Positions 25,301 through 37,565 of a stretch of 64,000 nucleotides of DNA are shown here, one piece after another. Each line of letters starts with the position of its first letter. Position 1 is the stretch's first letter. The notes beneath the pieces were generated by a model. The model was not told the origin of the DNA, did no database searches, and was given only the letters and a program-made list of their open reading frames with translations. The position numbers and the translations under genes were made by a program. The stretch comes from Jacaranda mimosifolia (taxonomy: Eukaryota; Streptophyta; Magnoliopsida; Lamiales; Bignoniaceae): the NCBI GenBank assembly GCA_018894105.1, contig CM032123.1:8433001-8497000 (forward strand), read 5' to 3'.

Positions 25301-25575
25301 TAGGGTTTCAAGAGGTCGGATCTAAATCTGTTATATCCGAATTTGATTTGATTATCAAAATTCATATTCAAATTCAATTCAAAATTTTATAAAAAATTTA
25401 TTAGTCAGTATCATATTCGAATACAATGGATATCTGAAATCTGATTAAAAAATCCAACCCTATTTATTTTTTTTCTTTTTTTCTTTTGAATTTTATAGAA
25501 ATATTGTAGTTGTAAGTAAATATATATCATATTAGAATTTTTAAAAACTTTTTATTATATAAATAATTGACTACT
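25301..25575. mobile_element. Partial copy of the 7146-7857 hAT MITE family
   Basis: The sequence from TAGGGTTTCAAGAGGTC onward aligns in order with the left half of the 7146 element: TATCCGAAT, ATTAGTCAGT, GGATATC, ATTAAAAAATCCAACCC, then a T/C run and ATTTTATAGAAATATTGTA. The right half is absent or replaced by AT-rich sequence, so the copy is truncated or overwritten. It abuts the PRP40 promoter. Confidence 0.65.
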
Positions 25576-26560
25576 CAACAAAATGACATATATTTATAAA
25601 ATATTTTTAAAATATATAAAATAATAAATATCATTAAAATTGAATCATATACATTTCAAATATTGTAAAATAATAATTTTATACGAACAGCAATCCATGT
25701 AATAAGATTCATTAACTATAAAATGTCATTAAGAATTTCCTTGAAGTTATAAGATACATGAGCAAGCAAGCTTAGCTTTTCAAGTGAGCTTTGCGCTCTA
25801 CAAGCTAAAATTGGAGTTCGAACTTAAATTTAAAACTTTTAATTTAATAAAATGACAAAATTTTCAAGAAATCAAAATTAAACTATAACAATTATTCATT
25901 CAATATAAATATTATGGATGATTAAAAGTTTATGTATTATAGTAATATTAACAGTACAATGTATATGTATTACTAAAATAAAATTGAAATTATCTTGTAG
26001 CTCGCGAGTCTCGAGCCTAAATATAAAAGGTTCAAGATTGATTTGTGGAAAAAGGTAAGCTCTTTCCAAACTAGAAATAACTCAAACTCAATTAGCAAGC
26101 TCACAAATTGATTCAACTTCATTTGCGTACCCTTGATCAACCAAAAAAAAAAAAAAAAACCTCATTTGCATGCCTACTTAAGATTGTCCAAGTTAATTTT
26201 GTGGATCCAAATTTGGTATCCTAACTATGCAATTGCAAATTATGATCTAAACTTACACACACTACAGGAAGTACCCAACATGTTGGTACCTATAAATACA
26301 ATGATTTTTAGATTTAAACTAGTGTCCTTTTCAAAAAAAAAAATAGATAATCTTTTTATTTTAGAAATATACGTTATATTGTTAATATACATGTGCATGT
26401 TTGTGCACATGGATAGAGAAATTTTAAATTTTCACTAGTACTTAAAAAAAATTCTCATACTTTTATTTTGATAATATGCGTTATGGTTTCTTTTTTTTTA
26501 TAATTAAAAATTTTCATTTATCTACAAAATTGATAAAATTATGAACTGGTTCAACTTTAT
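25576..26560. other. AT-rich intergenic DNA, possible further decayed MITE
   Basis: There is no gene. A stretch at about 25760-26130 has repeated AAGCTTAG/GAGCTTTG and GCTCGCGAGTCTCGAGCC motifs, as in hAT-type subterminal regions, but I could not place its ends. An A-run lies at 26142-26158. Confidence 0.35.
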
Positions 26561-27560
26561 TTGAGCATATAAATTGGCCTAGGAAAACAATGAGGGTTTT
26601 GGACCATTCCAATTTCTTTTAAATGCCTATCTTGCAAGGTTGTGGATCCCAGATATTCTTGCATCTAGGAAATTTTATAAGCTGCCATCTAGCCATTTAA
26701 TAAAAGTATTTTTGGATTGTTCAACAACAGCTTTGAAATCCATTCTAGTCTAATCATTTACAGAGTCAAAAGTGAATCACTTTTGGAATAACAACTATTA
26801 ATTCGAGCTTTATGCATAATCTTAAGTTCTCTAAGAATAGCTATCATTACATTTCCTAATGCATGAAGGATTTAGAACTACCCAATGTAAGAGGCATGGT
26901 CTGAAAAACCAGAGGAGAATGATTCGATGCCATAGCATGCACGTGATGACTAACGATCCTTGGGAATTGAAAATTCCATTCAGAGTTGGACAAGCCGCGC
27001 ATTGTCATTCTGTCTAATATTTGTTTTCCCTCTTCTCTTATAGTTCCATGTCATAAATAATCCTAACTCAGTAAGGTTCAATTCATGAACCAAACTATTG
27101 AAGCCTTCAGCAGCTGGTCCAACCACATGTTTACCTTCGGTTTTGTCTACTTGGGAGGTGATAATGTTGAAGTCACTAACAACAACCGTGGATTGAAAAG
27201 AGAAGAAGAAATGTTTTTGAGCTCATCCCAAAGTAAGTGATCAGTTGAGATAACATACCGATTGCGAATTGTGGTTAAAAACCAAGGGTAGGAAAATAGG
27301 TGGGATAGAATAAGAGCATGAAAGAGGATGTTTGATTTGGAAATAATATGGAGCTTTATATCTGCAAGCCAAGCAAAACAAAGACCTTTAGAGAGACTAT
27401 ATCTAAGAACAAATACATGAAAAATAAACTTAATTTGCTTTATATTAAAGAAGGACTGAGACTGGTTTGAGATCAGAACTTTTTATTCATAGAGGAAGAT
27501 TAAGTTAGGATTATGATCATATAGTAGCGCGAAACAATTCCACAAAATAATAATCCTTAT
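26560..27560 (-). mobile_element. L1-type LINE ORF2 endonuclease remnant
   Basis: On the minus strand, broken frames match the exonuclease-endonuclease-phosphatase domain of plant LINE ORF2: STDHLLWDELKNISSSLFNP, then after a frameshift VVVSDFNIITSQVDKTEG, and ASNHSPLVF, where the family has SDHSP. The Asp of that motif is replaced by Asn, and stops interrupt the frame, so it is dead. No reverse transcriptase portion was recognised in this piece. It is probably one half of a LINE whose ORF1 lies near 32 kb. Confidence 0.6.
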
Positions 27561-27599
27561 ATCACTGTTGTGGTGCTTCTCACACCTCCAATAACTTCA

Positions 27600-28300
27600 T
27601 CATCAAAAATAATTGGTTAATTTGACAACTTTGATTAGTACTTCCATAGGGGTGAATGGGATGAGCAATTTCTTAAATGAATAAACACTGAGAGCGATTA
27701 TAGCCTAAAATAGGGGTGAATTAGGCTTAAGGGCTTTTAATCCTACGGAAGTTTATCACTTAAAAACTTTTTGGACTTTCAAAATGATTTAAGTCTTTTG
27801 CAGAAAACAATTTGTCACTAATTGGAATTTATAAATACCATTTAAACAACCATTCAAACCAATGATAAATAAAGCAGTAACATAGAAGTAAATGAACATT
27901 GAAAATTATAGAGGTTCAGCAAACCTATTCCTCTACCTAAAGTTTCACTTAGGATTTTGAACCTGTTAAATAAATTAAGATATGAAAAATAGTTTACAAA
28001 TAAGTACAATAATTTGAAAGGAAAAAAAAAGGTGAAGGGTCAGAAACACCATAGGAGGATGAAAATATGTTCTTTGCAAAGAGCTAAACTGAAATCTTAT
28101 ATGGGATAAAGCATATTTCAGAGTATTGTAAAACCAACTACTTTGTGAAGAGGCTTAATGAACTTTTGCTAGTTTCACTTACACAATCTATATGGACTGA
28201 TGTACGAGTTGCTACCACTACGTACGGCAAGCTCTAGACTCTCCTTCCAGACCGAAATCCAGAACACTACAAAAGATTTCATACAACACCGCTCTACTGG
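27600..28300 (-). repeat. Possible copia 3' flank or LTR remnant
   Basis: The stretch lies just beyond the RNase H end of the copia fragment. It contains GTGAATTAGGCTTAAGGG and AGAGGTTCAGCAAACC motifs that resemble sequences of copia (SIRE-type) LTRs. No second LTR was found for comparison, so the identity is tentative. Confidence 0.3.
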
Positions 28301-28318
28301 TTTCTTTACTAGAGGTTC

Positions 28319-30909
28319 TTAGAGCAACCAAGCGCCATAGTTAAATGTTACCTTAAGATATCTCAATATTATTTTAATAGCTTTCAAATGGGATTCCTTC
28401 GGATTAGATTGGAATCTAGCACATAAGCATGTTGAGAATATAATATCTGGATGGCTTGTAGTTAAGAAAAGTAAACTACCAATCATACCTCTGTAGACTT
28501 TTTCGTCTATACTCTTACCGTCATCATCAAGTTTCAATCTATATTTGAACTCATGGGAGTGATTGCAGGGTTGCATTCACTCACTTCAAACTTCTTTAAA
28601 AGCTCATTTATATACTTTTCTTATGAGATGAATATCTCTTTCTGAGTTTACTTCTTTTGAAATTTCAAGAAAAAGTTGAGCTTTCCCATTAAGCTCATCT
28701 CAAATTCTTGTTTCATTTTCTCGGCAAATTTTTTATAAAATAGATCATTAGTAGCACCAAAAATAATGTCATCGATATAAATTTGAACAATAAGAGAACC
28801 ATTATCTTAGTGTTTAGTGAACAATGTGCTATCTAAGATTCCAATAGAAAAACTATTGTTTATGAGAAAATTACTCAAATGATCATATCAAGCCCTAGGA
28901 GCTTGTTTTAGTCCATATAAAGCCTTTATCTGTTTAAAAACATAATGAGAAAAAGCTTTGATTTTTTGAACCGGAGGGTTGCTCAATATACACTTCCTTT
29001 TTTATGAATTCATTTAGAAAAGCACTTTTTACATCCATTTGATAGAGCATAAATTTTTTTATGATTCCAACCTTACAACTGGAGCAAATGTTTCATCATA
29101 GTCAATGCCCTCTTGCTGACTGTAGCCTTTTGCTACAAATTTGGCTTTATTTCTAGTAACTTTATTTGTTTCATCCAGCTTATATCTAAACACCCACTAT
29201 ACCAACCACTAGATGATTTGGTGGTCGTTCGATCAGCTTCCAGACTTTAATTCTTTTCAAATTGAGCTAATTCTTCTTCATTACTTCAATTCAAAATGGA
29301 TCTTTTAGTGCTTTTTTGACATCTTTAGGCTCAATCATTGAAATCATGGCATAATTGGATTCGTCTGGTGGAAGTTATCTAGCTTTGGATCTAGTAGTTA
29401 TTCCAACTTGAGGATCTTTAGTGATTCTATCGATAGAGTGACTGGAAACAAACTGTCTATTGTTCAATCTGTTCTACCGATTCACTGGAATCAGTTCAAT
29501 TGTGGAATTCATTTCCTCAAGTGATTCATGTTCCTCTTGATTTGAAGTTGATAGCTCACAGTCCGAAATCTTAACTGGTTCTTTGAATCCTACAATTTTC
29601 TTGCTCAAGGTTTCATTGACATAAGACGGGTTAGTTTCATCAAATGTAATGTGAATGGATTCTTGAACTGTTCTTTCCTCTTATTAAACAAATGATAGGC
29701 ATTACTATGCACTGAGTAACCAATAAAAATAACTTCATCAATTTTGGAATCAAACTTTCTCAAATAATATATGTCATTAAGAATGTAACATTTGCAACCA
29801 AAGACACAGAAATAAAAAATATTTGGGAATTTATCGTGCCACAATTCATATGGGATTTTTCTTAAAGGGTGTCTTAAGAAAATACTATTCGACACATAAC
29901 AATCTGTATTTATGGCGTTACTCCAAAAGAATTTTGAAAGATCATATTCATAAAGCATAGTTCTAGCAACTTCTTGCAAAATTCGGTTTTTCCTTTCAAT
30001 CACCCTATTTTGTTGAGGGGTCTTCGGAGCAGAAAAATCATGAATGTAACCATGTTCTTCACAAAAACAAAGTAAAGTTTATTTCATCAAACTTGATTCC
30101 ATGGTCACTTCGAATTTTCTTAATGAAATAACTCTTTTCATTTTAAAGCCTTTTGGTGAGTGGAATGAAAGCACTTAAAGCATGATTTTTATGAGCAATA
30201 GATAGAACTCATATGAAATGAGTATAATCATCTACTATGATAAAAACATATCTTTGACCTCCAAGGAAGCGGTTTTCATTAGTCTAAATAAGTCAATGAA
30301 TAGAAGTTTTAGTGGTGTAGAAGTTGTCATCTCATTCTTTGGTTTGAAAGATATTTGGATTTGCTTCCCTTTTTGGCATGTATCACATACCCTGTCCTTG
30401 GAAAAATTCAATTTTAGTACCTCTTTGTTAAGATCTTTCTTTATGAAATGAAATATAAGCTCCTTATTTATGTAGCCTCATCTCCTATACCATTTCCAGC
30501 ATTTTTCATTTGAAACAGCTAAACATTCCATATTTTGACACGTTAAATCATCAAGAGTTGTACAATAGACATTTTCATCCATAGTAGCAATAAAAATCAA
30601 TTTCTCATTTTACTTAATAACACAGTGAGTAGGATGGAATTTAACCTCATAACCTTCGTCACATAGTTGACTGATACTGAGCATATTATGCTTAAAGCCC
30701 TCAACAAACCACACATTATCAATAGTAGTATCAGTCTGCTTACCAATGGTACCTTTACCTATTATGCATCTTTTTGTGTTATCTTCGTTGAGAACATTTC
30801 CAACAAGATAATTGTTAAGTTTAAAAATTATGGACGCATCCCCCGCATATGCCTGGAGCATCCACATTCCAATTACCGCTTCTATTTTTGGAAAGGTTCC
30901 TTGGCATGA
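28319..30909 (-). pseudogene. Ty1/copia retrotransposon pol remnant
   Basis: On the minus strand the fragments run in copia order. Pre-integrase comes first (30867-30610, VEGFKHNMLSISQLCDEGY). Integrase core follows (about 30480-29605, IERKNRILQEVARTMLYEYD). Reverse transcriptase is next (about 29330-28450), with the YIDD catalytic motif at 28779-28768. The RT/RNase H junction is last (28576-28319, YRGMIGSLLFLTTSHPDII). Frames shift and stop in several places, the protease active-site region is degraded, and no gag or paired LTRs were found. The copy is therefore 5'-truncated and inactive. Confidence 0.85.
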
Positions 30910-31249
30910 ACCTGTAAGACTTCAGTTTGTTTTAGGTGCTCAAACCACGTAAAATGTCAAACAGATCATGATAATTTTGCCATGATCAAAACAATAAAAA
31001 ATCATCTAGGAGTTAATAGACTCTCTTACTCAAAATCATTCTCCTTATGTCCATCATCTTATCAATCACAAGATAAGGTTCCTCAGTATTGTATTCCATT
31101 TCTATTTTCCCATGATCTCTCAACATCCTTTTGGAGTTATTCTCATCTTCAATTCTATCCATCTTGATTCTTGAGTGTAGGTAAAATTTTCAACTTTGAA
31201 TCAAAAGCTCTTTTAGTTGAAAAGATAGTTTAGCTAGAGAGAGTTTTCA

Positions 31250-32600
31250 TGCGGATTTAGGTTTATGGTCATGTCAAGAGTAGTGAACATGATAAGATGG
31301 GTAGAAGAATGGTTTAATGTTTTCGGAATCCAAGTATATTATGTCATACTAAACAAAAGTAAACGGGCTGAAGTTTTATGAGAGCCAAATTGGTTTAGGT
31401 TTTGGTTATGGGATATGTTTTTAATCCCATTCTGAGCTTAGGTTTCAGAGTTGGTATTTATTTTGGTCCCCAAAGAAAATTGACTCATTATCAAGAGAGT
31501 TGGTCAGAGAGTACTTAAGAGAAGTGGGGCTCATTGTGATGACTTTTAGGGTCAATCGGTCTATGGGTACTTTTATGTCCAAGTTTAGTTTCAAGCGAAT
31601 CATAAACCAAGTCTAAGGTGTTAATTTAGTCTAAAGAAAATTACCAGCTTTAATTGGGAGGATTTGGCATGCATTTCTAGCAAGACAACTGTCATTTTTT
31701 AGGTGGAGAGAGTTAAGAGGAAATGCTAAAATTGGTGTTTCATGAAAAAGGTTTAGTATTATAAGTAGGATGATTTAGATTTGAGTTCATTATTCTCTTA
31801 GAGAGAGAATGGCTTGTCTTTGTCAATTGATTCAGACTCAATTTCTTTTTGTCATATACCTTGCTTGAAACCAACTAAAATGAGGATATGATAGGAATTT
31901 TAGTTTGTTAGGTTTTCTTGTTCTTTGGTTGGGAGGCAAGACTTCTTACTTAGACCTGTGATTGCCAAATTTATGAGAGCAAGGCTTAAGGATATATAAA
32001 GATTGGTTGAAAAGTTCGGATTCTATTGATTTAGCTTTAATCTATGGGCCAAACTTGTGTTGGTAGCTCAAAGTAGACCTAATAATTTCTTTCCCCTTAA
32101 GTGTTAAGTTTATGCACTACCAACCATAAACATAACAAAAATCTGGTAATCCTTCATACTTGATTTTCAGACTAAGAACTTTGCTATTATGGATAGGCAA
32201 TGACACTTGATAAATGAGAGCATCAAGACTTAAAGCCACTTTGACTTTTAAAAATTTCTTAAATCTGTAGCTTTCTCTTGATAAATCTACCCTCAAGAAT
32301 TTCCCCACCATGTTTCCAACTTTTGCAAGTTTGAAATATTAGAAAAAGGAAATAAATTGAGAACTCAAATCCAGAAAATTGATGTACTGAAATCAATCTC
32401 CTAAATTAGGACTCTATCTCTTAATAATAATAACATGATAACATCTAAATGACAAGAGAGCAATTTGAAGAATTTTGAGGCTATCCTCTTTGTGTTTAAA
32501 TAGACGTGAAAGAAATGGCATTGTCCTCTAAATAGTTGACTTCCATTTCTTTTTTAATATTTTACATTTGAAGAAGTCCTTTTTTAATGGCTACAAAGTT
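31250..32600 (-). mobile_element. L1-type LINE ORF1 remnant (DUF4283/zinc-knuckle)
   Basis: The minus-strand frame at 32311-32117 (GKFLRVDLSRESYRFKKFLK..., YEGLPDFCYVYGW) matches the region of plant LINE ORF1 that runs from the DUF4283 domain into a CCHC zinc knuckle (LPDFCFxCG). The second knuckle Cys is changed to Tyr. The frame has no intact start or end. Together with the endonuclease piece near 27 kb and the same orientation, it suggests one LINE interrupted by the copia element. Confidence 0.55.
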
Positions 32601-33249
32601 GATGGTTTAATTTATCTGCTGGGACTTCTACTGCTCATCAAGAGATCTTTCCTTCTGCTCAATAAATGCCCCATTCATCACTATTTTCAAATGAGGTAGG
32701 AGGTTTTGAGCTTTTCAATAAAATGTTCCATAAATTAACTAAGATAAAACCCAGAATTATAAGAACACCAACACAAAATGAAGAGGCCACACAAATGCTA
32801 TAACTAAGGATTGGCGAAGTTTAATCAAATAATCACCACTCAAAAAAGAAACAATGAGTGGCAAGAATGAGAAACAAATAAGATGTGGAGAAATGTAAAG
32901 GTCAAAGAAATCCGAAGGATGATAGATAGAGATGGGGTGAAGTTTGAAAGAAAACAGAGTTCAAACTCTAACTCCTATTCAGAGGAGAGTTCTATACCAT
33001 GTAGAAACACTCTAACATAGGGCTGTGCATTCTGTTATAACCAACCGAACTGTTCAATTTGATCGATTAAACGAAAATTTTGATTTTTCCAAATGGAAAA
33101 CCAAATATCGAATCAAATCTAGTTCGATTCGGTTTGGTTTTTAACCGAATGCGATCGGTTAACCAAAACCAAACCAGTTTAAGGTTCTTTTCTAAAAAAA
33201 CTTGTTTTTTTACCAAAAAGATGTGATAAAAGCTCGTTTGACAAAATTA

Positions 33250-33500
33250 TTTAATTTTAGGTAAAAATTTTGAATTGAATTGCTTATTTTTTTTAGTATT
33301 AAAATTTTATTTAATAAAAGTAAGTTTGATAAATAAAAAAAAATTGTTTTTAGGTGAAAATTTTGAATTGAATTACTTCTTCTTCTGTTTCTTTTTCTTT
33401 TCTTTTTTTTTTACCAAAAACTTTTTTCCATAAAATTTTATTTGATAAAAAAGATTTGGTTTTAGGTAATAAAAAAAATTGAATTAGATTGCTTATTTTT
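33250..33500. repeat. Degenerate ~95-bp subterminal tandem repeat of the hAT element
   Basis: Three successive units start with TTTTAGGTAAAAATTTTG-like sequence (near 33256, 33350 and 33453), followed by AATTGAATTGCTTATTTTT-like sequence. They lie just inside the left terminus of the hAT element and are interrupted by A/T runs. Confidence 0.5.
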
Positions 33501-33577
33501 TTGTATCATTTGATAATAAAAAAAAATAGTTAATATGATAACAAATTTGAATTGGACAAATATTTGGTAACAATATA

Positions 33578-34452
33578 TGTAGACATATCAATTTTTGGCC
33601 AATTGAGAAGTGACATGTGTAAAACAATATGTTCCTTATTAATTTAAAATCTTCTATTTATATTTTGAAATTTATTAAATTTAATTCCAAAAGATAAATA
33701 GTTAATTTTAATTAATACTTTAGTATTCATTTTATGCTCAAATCAAATATTGACAAGTGTAAAAAATGAAGTGTCTACATCTATAGACCAATCAAATCGA
33801 AGATATTTGATATTATCTATTGATATATGATATTATTTCTTGATATCTAATATTATCTTTTGATATTTTATATTATTTATCAAAGAGATAACTATCAAAA
33901 AAGTTCACGTCAACCTAGAAGTCTCCCATCAAATATCTATATAAAGGGGGTGACAAAGCTCATTTGACATACAATACAATTCTAGCACGTGAGAGAAACT
34001 TTGAAGGAGTCTAGCGATTCTCTCAATATTCAAGGAGATTCGCTGCGTTCAAGGCATTTTTCGTGGAGCTCATTATATTTTGGCGTTTGATTTGATATTA
34101 AAGTGCAGAGCCCTCGAATTAGCGTTATTTTATTCAAATTAAATTCAAGAACATTCACAGCGTTGAAGGAGTTCTTTGTGGAACTCATATATTTTGGTGT
34201 TTGATTCGAGATTGAGGTGCAAAGCTCTCGAAGTGGGGTTATTTTCTTTAAATCAAATTTAAGGAGATCCACAACGTTCAAGGCGTTCTTCGCAGAGCTT
34301 ATCAAATTTCAAGATCATATTTGGAAGAAAAGTATCGGAGGACTAAATTAGATATTGAATCTACAGTTGATTGATTTTAATTTCATTTTATTTGTACGAT
34401 TTTTTTTTGTTTTGTGATTTTAATTTTTGCAGATAAGAAATTTGTTGTTACA
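33578..34452 (+). repeat. 5' LTR
   Basis: It starts TGTAGACATATC and ends TTGTTACA. It contains a TATA box (CTATATAAAGG, about 33938-33946), an upstream array of TTGATATTAT-type units (about 33805-33890), and three imperfect ~115-bp units downstream of the TATA box (anchor GTTCAAGGCATTTTTCGTGG near 34047, 34162, 34276). Confidence 0.8.
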
Positions 34453-34559
34453 AATTTTTGCCACGCCCAGTAGGACAATCTCTACCTCTCATCTCTTTCT
34501 TTCATCAAGATTGAAATATCAAATTGCCGCCAACAAGAACGCTGCATCGAAAATTACTA

Positions 34560-35700
34560 TCTCAAATTCCTCAAGTGCTAGAGCAAAAAGTATTGGAATC
34601 ATCACAAGAAGTATATCCAAGAAATTGCAATCATCTTTGGAGGCAGCTCTTTCGCTTGCTATGGAAAAGGTGTTGTTGCATTTTATTGACATGAATAAAG
34701 ATAGTGAAGCCTCAAAGGAAGAATCCGCATCATCGATCTCCACTCAACATCAAATTCCTTTAGCATAGCGATGATGATGGTGACAAGTGCTACAACCTTG
34801 GAGGAACAAATTGCAAATTTGACGAGGTTATTGAAGGACTCACGAAGCCTGTGCAAGAGCAAGACTTTCAAATCTCTAAATTGATGAGTAAAGTAGACAA
34901 TCTTGATACCAATTGTATGGTGGAGAAACAAATTGAGGCTCAGGACAAAGGCAAAATATCTACAAAGAGACAACAGCCAAAGCTAAAGAGATTGCAACAA
35001 AAGAACTACAAGTTTCCACTAATTGACTAATTCTTATTGACCAATTGAAGGAGTTGATCATGGGGACTATCAAATACAAACTTGATGAAAGTTCTAAGCC
35101 ATCTATAACTTACTCCAAGCCATATATTCAAAGGATTGACAACTTGAAGATGCCAATTGGTTACTAGCCCCCAAAGTTTCAGCAATTCAATGGCAAGGGC
35201 AACCCAAAGCAGCACATGGCTCATCCTATTGAGACTTGTAATAATGTTGAGACATATGGAGATCATTTAGTCAAGCAATTTATTCGATCATTGAAGGATG
35301 ATGCTTTTGATTGGTATATTGACTTGGAGGCCGGCTCCATTGATAGTTAGGGGGCAACTGGAACAAGAGTTTCTCAATAGTTTTTATAGTATTCGAATGG
35401 TAGTTAGCATGATTGAACTCACCAACTCTCGTCAGTGGAAAGAAGAAAATGTTATTAACTACATCAATCGCTGGAGAAATTTGAGTTTTAACTGTGAAGA
35501 TCAATTATCGGAAGCTTCAATCATAGAGATATGCATCCAAGGAATGCATTGGAGTTTTTGTTATATGCTTCAAGGAATTAAAAGAAAAACTTTTGCAGAT
35601 TTGGCAACTCGTGCACATAATATTGAAATAAGCATGAATTTTGATGAACAAGAAGACTTAAGTGATGCCGATAATGATGAAGATGTTGGGGGTAATTAAT
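34560..35700 (+). pseudogene. Gypsy gag remnant (Retrotrans_gag)
   Basis: The reading starts near 34770 (MMVTSATTLEEQIANLTRLL) and continues through FNGKGNPKQHMAHPIETC and FIRSLKDDAFDWYIDLEAGS. A stop and frameshift near 35345-35350 move the frame to LEQEFLNSFYSIRMVVSMIE, RQWKEENVINYINRWR and EICIQGMHWSFCYMLQGIK. This matches the gag capsid region of plant gypsy elements. No protease, reverse transcriptase, RNase H or integrase follows. Confidence 0.75.
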
Positions 35701-36490
35701 TTTGATCTTCAAATTCCAAATAGTCTTCGATATGAACCTAAATTGTCAGTAATACTCCCAAATAAGAGTATAAACTATCTAAGATTCTCAAGTCCACAAG
35801 TATTTGAATCTAAATTTCCAAGTTTTCAAGCCGTCAAATCCATGGATCAAGTCTTCAAGTCTCCAAATCCACGACTCAAGTCTCCAAGTTTTCAAATCCA
35901 AAAATCAAGTTTCCAAGTCTTCAGTCAAAGGCTCGGGTCTCCAAGTTCAAGACTCAAATTTTTAAGTCTCCAAATTAAATATCCAAATCCTTTACTCTTC
36001 AAGTTCAAAGTTCAAGTCTTGAATTTCAAAATGATCCCTAATAAGAGTCTAAACTGTCAATAATGCTCCTACAAATGAGCATAAACTATTTAAAATTTTC
36101 AAATTAAAGTCTTCCCATGTGCTCCTTGATAAGAGCTTAAATTGTTAATATGGCTCTTAGATACGAGCATAAACTATCTAAATATTAAAAGTCTCCCCAT
36201 GTGCTCATTGATATGAGCTTAAACTTTCAATAAAGCTCCTAGTACGAGCATAAACTATCTAAATATTTAAATTTTCTCTATGTACTCCTTGATAAGAGTG
36301 TAGACTGTTTGTTAAGTCAAACTCAAGTATACTCCTTGACGTGAGTATAAATTGTCAATCAAATTCAAGTGAACTCCTTCACAGAGTATAAAATGTCTAT
36401 TCAAGTTAAATATGTTGTTTGACACACGAGCCTAAACTGTGTATTACTCCTGGCCCCTATAAGTATAAATTATGTACGACACACCATCAA
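35700..36490 (+). repeat. Degenerate tandem array in the LTR element interior
   Basis: The first part (about 35790-36010) repeats CAAGTCTCCAAATC-like words. The second (about 36010-36480) repeats units of about 30-60 bp of the form CTCCTTGATAAGAGCTTAAACTG, each with a CTC...GAG dyad and TAAACTATCTAAA. It occupies the place where pol would be expected and has no long frame in the pol sense. Its origin is unclear. Confidence 0.6.
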
Positions 36491-36687
36491 AAGGATATTT
36501 ACTTTGAATTATGTTATGACTTGACCCTTTGATTGAGCACCATAGCTCAAAAAATGCTTAGAGGATGTTCTTATCGCAAACATATGTGAAAAAATTGAGA
36601 GAAAAGGTAAACTTCTCAAATACTTCAAGCCTTACCTCTTTCGTGGATGATTGACAGATCTTTCACCAAGTCTTGAAGTGGGGGCAT

Positions 36688-37565
36688 TGGTAGGCATATC
36701 AATTTTTGGCCAATTGAGAAGTGACATGTGTAAAATAATATGTTCCTTATTAATTTAAAATCTTCTATTTATATTTGGAAATTTACTAAATTTAATTCTA
36801 AAAGATAAATAGTTAATTTTAATTAATACTCTAGTATTTATTTTATACTCAAATCAAATATTGACAAGTGTCAAAGATGAAGTGTCTACGTCTATGGACC
36901 AATCAAATCGAAGATATTTGATATTATCTATTGATATCTGATATTATTTCTTAATATCTGATATTATCTCTTAATATTTGATATTATCTTATCAAAGAGA
37001 TAACTATCAAAGAAGTTCAAGTCGACCTGGAAGTCTCTCATCAAGCATCTATATAAAGGGGATGACCAAAGCTCATTTGACACAGAACACAAATTCCAGC
37101 AAGTGAGAGGAACTTTGAAGGAGTCTAGCAATTCTCTCAATATTTAAGGAGATTCACGGCGTTTAAGGCATTTTTCGTGAAGCTCATTATATTTTGGCAG
37201 TTGATTTTAGATTAAGGTGCAGAACCCTCAAATTAACTTTATTTTATTCAAATTAAATTCAAGGAGATCTATGGTGTTCAAGGCATTTTTTGTGGAGCTC
37301 ATATATTTTAGCGTTTGATTCGAGATTAAGGTGCAAAGCCCTCGAAGTGGCATTATTTTCTTCAAATCAAATTTAAGGGGATCCACCGCGTTCAAGGTGT
37401 TCCTCGTGGAGCTCATCAAATTTCAAGATCATATTGGGAAGTAAAGAATATGGGGATTAGATTAAAGATTGAATCTACAGTTGATTGATTTTAATTTCAT
37501 TTTATTTGTACGATTTTTCTTGTTTTATAATTTTAATTTTTATAGACAAGAAATTTGTTGTTACA
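36688..37565 (+). repeat. 3' LTR
   Basis: It starts TGGTAGGCATATC directly after the polypurine tract and ends TTGTTACA. The TATA box is at 37050-37057. It has the same ~115-bp internal units as the 5' LTR. Confidence 0.8.

Larger units (their letters stand above)
33578..37565 (+). mobile_element. Non-autonomous gypsy LTR element with gag only (TR-GAG-like)
   Basis: Two direct repeats of about 875 bp (33578-34452 and 36688-37565) flank 2.2 kb. The sequence after the 5' LTR (TTTGCCACGCCCAGTAGGAC) resembles the region after many plant gypsy LTRs. A polypurine tract (AAGTGGGGG) ends just before the 3' LTR, confirming plus orientation. Only a gag remnant is present and there is no pol. The two LTRs differ at roughly 7-10% of positions by eye, so the insertion is not recent. 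No convincing 5-bp target duplication was found (ATATA against ACATG). It sits inside the hAT element. Confidence 0.8.

Noticed and set aside
34427..34768. 113-residue plus frame overlapping the end of the 5' LTR
   Set aside because: It begins inside the LTR and ends before the gag region; it is leader sequence of the element rather than a separate gene.
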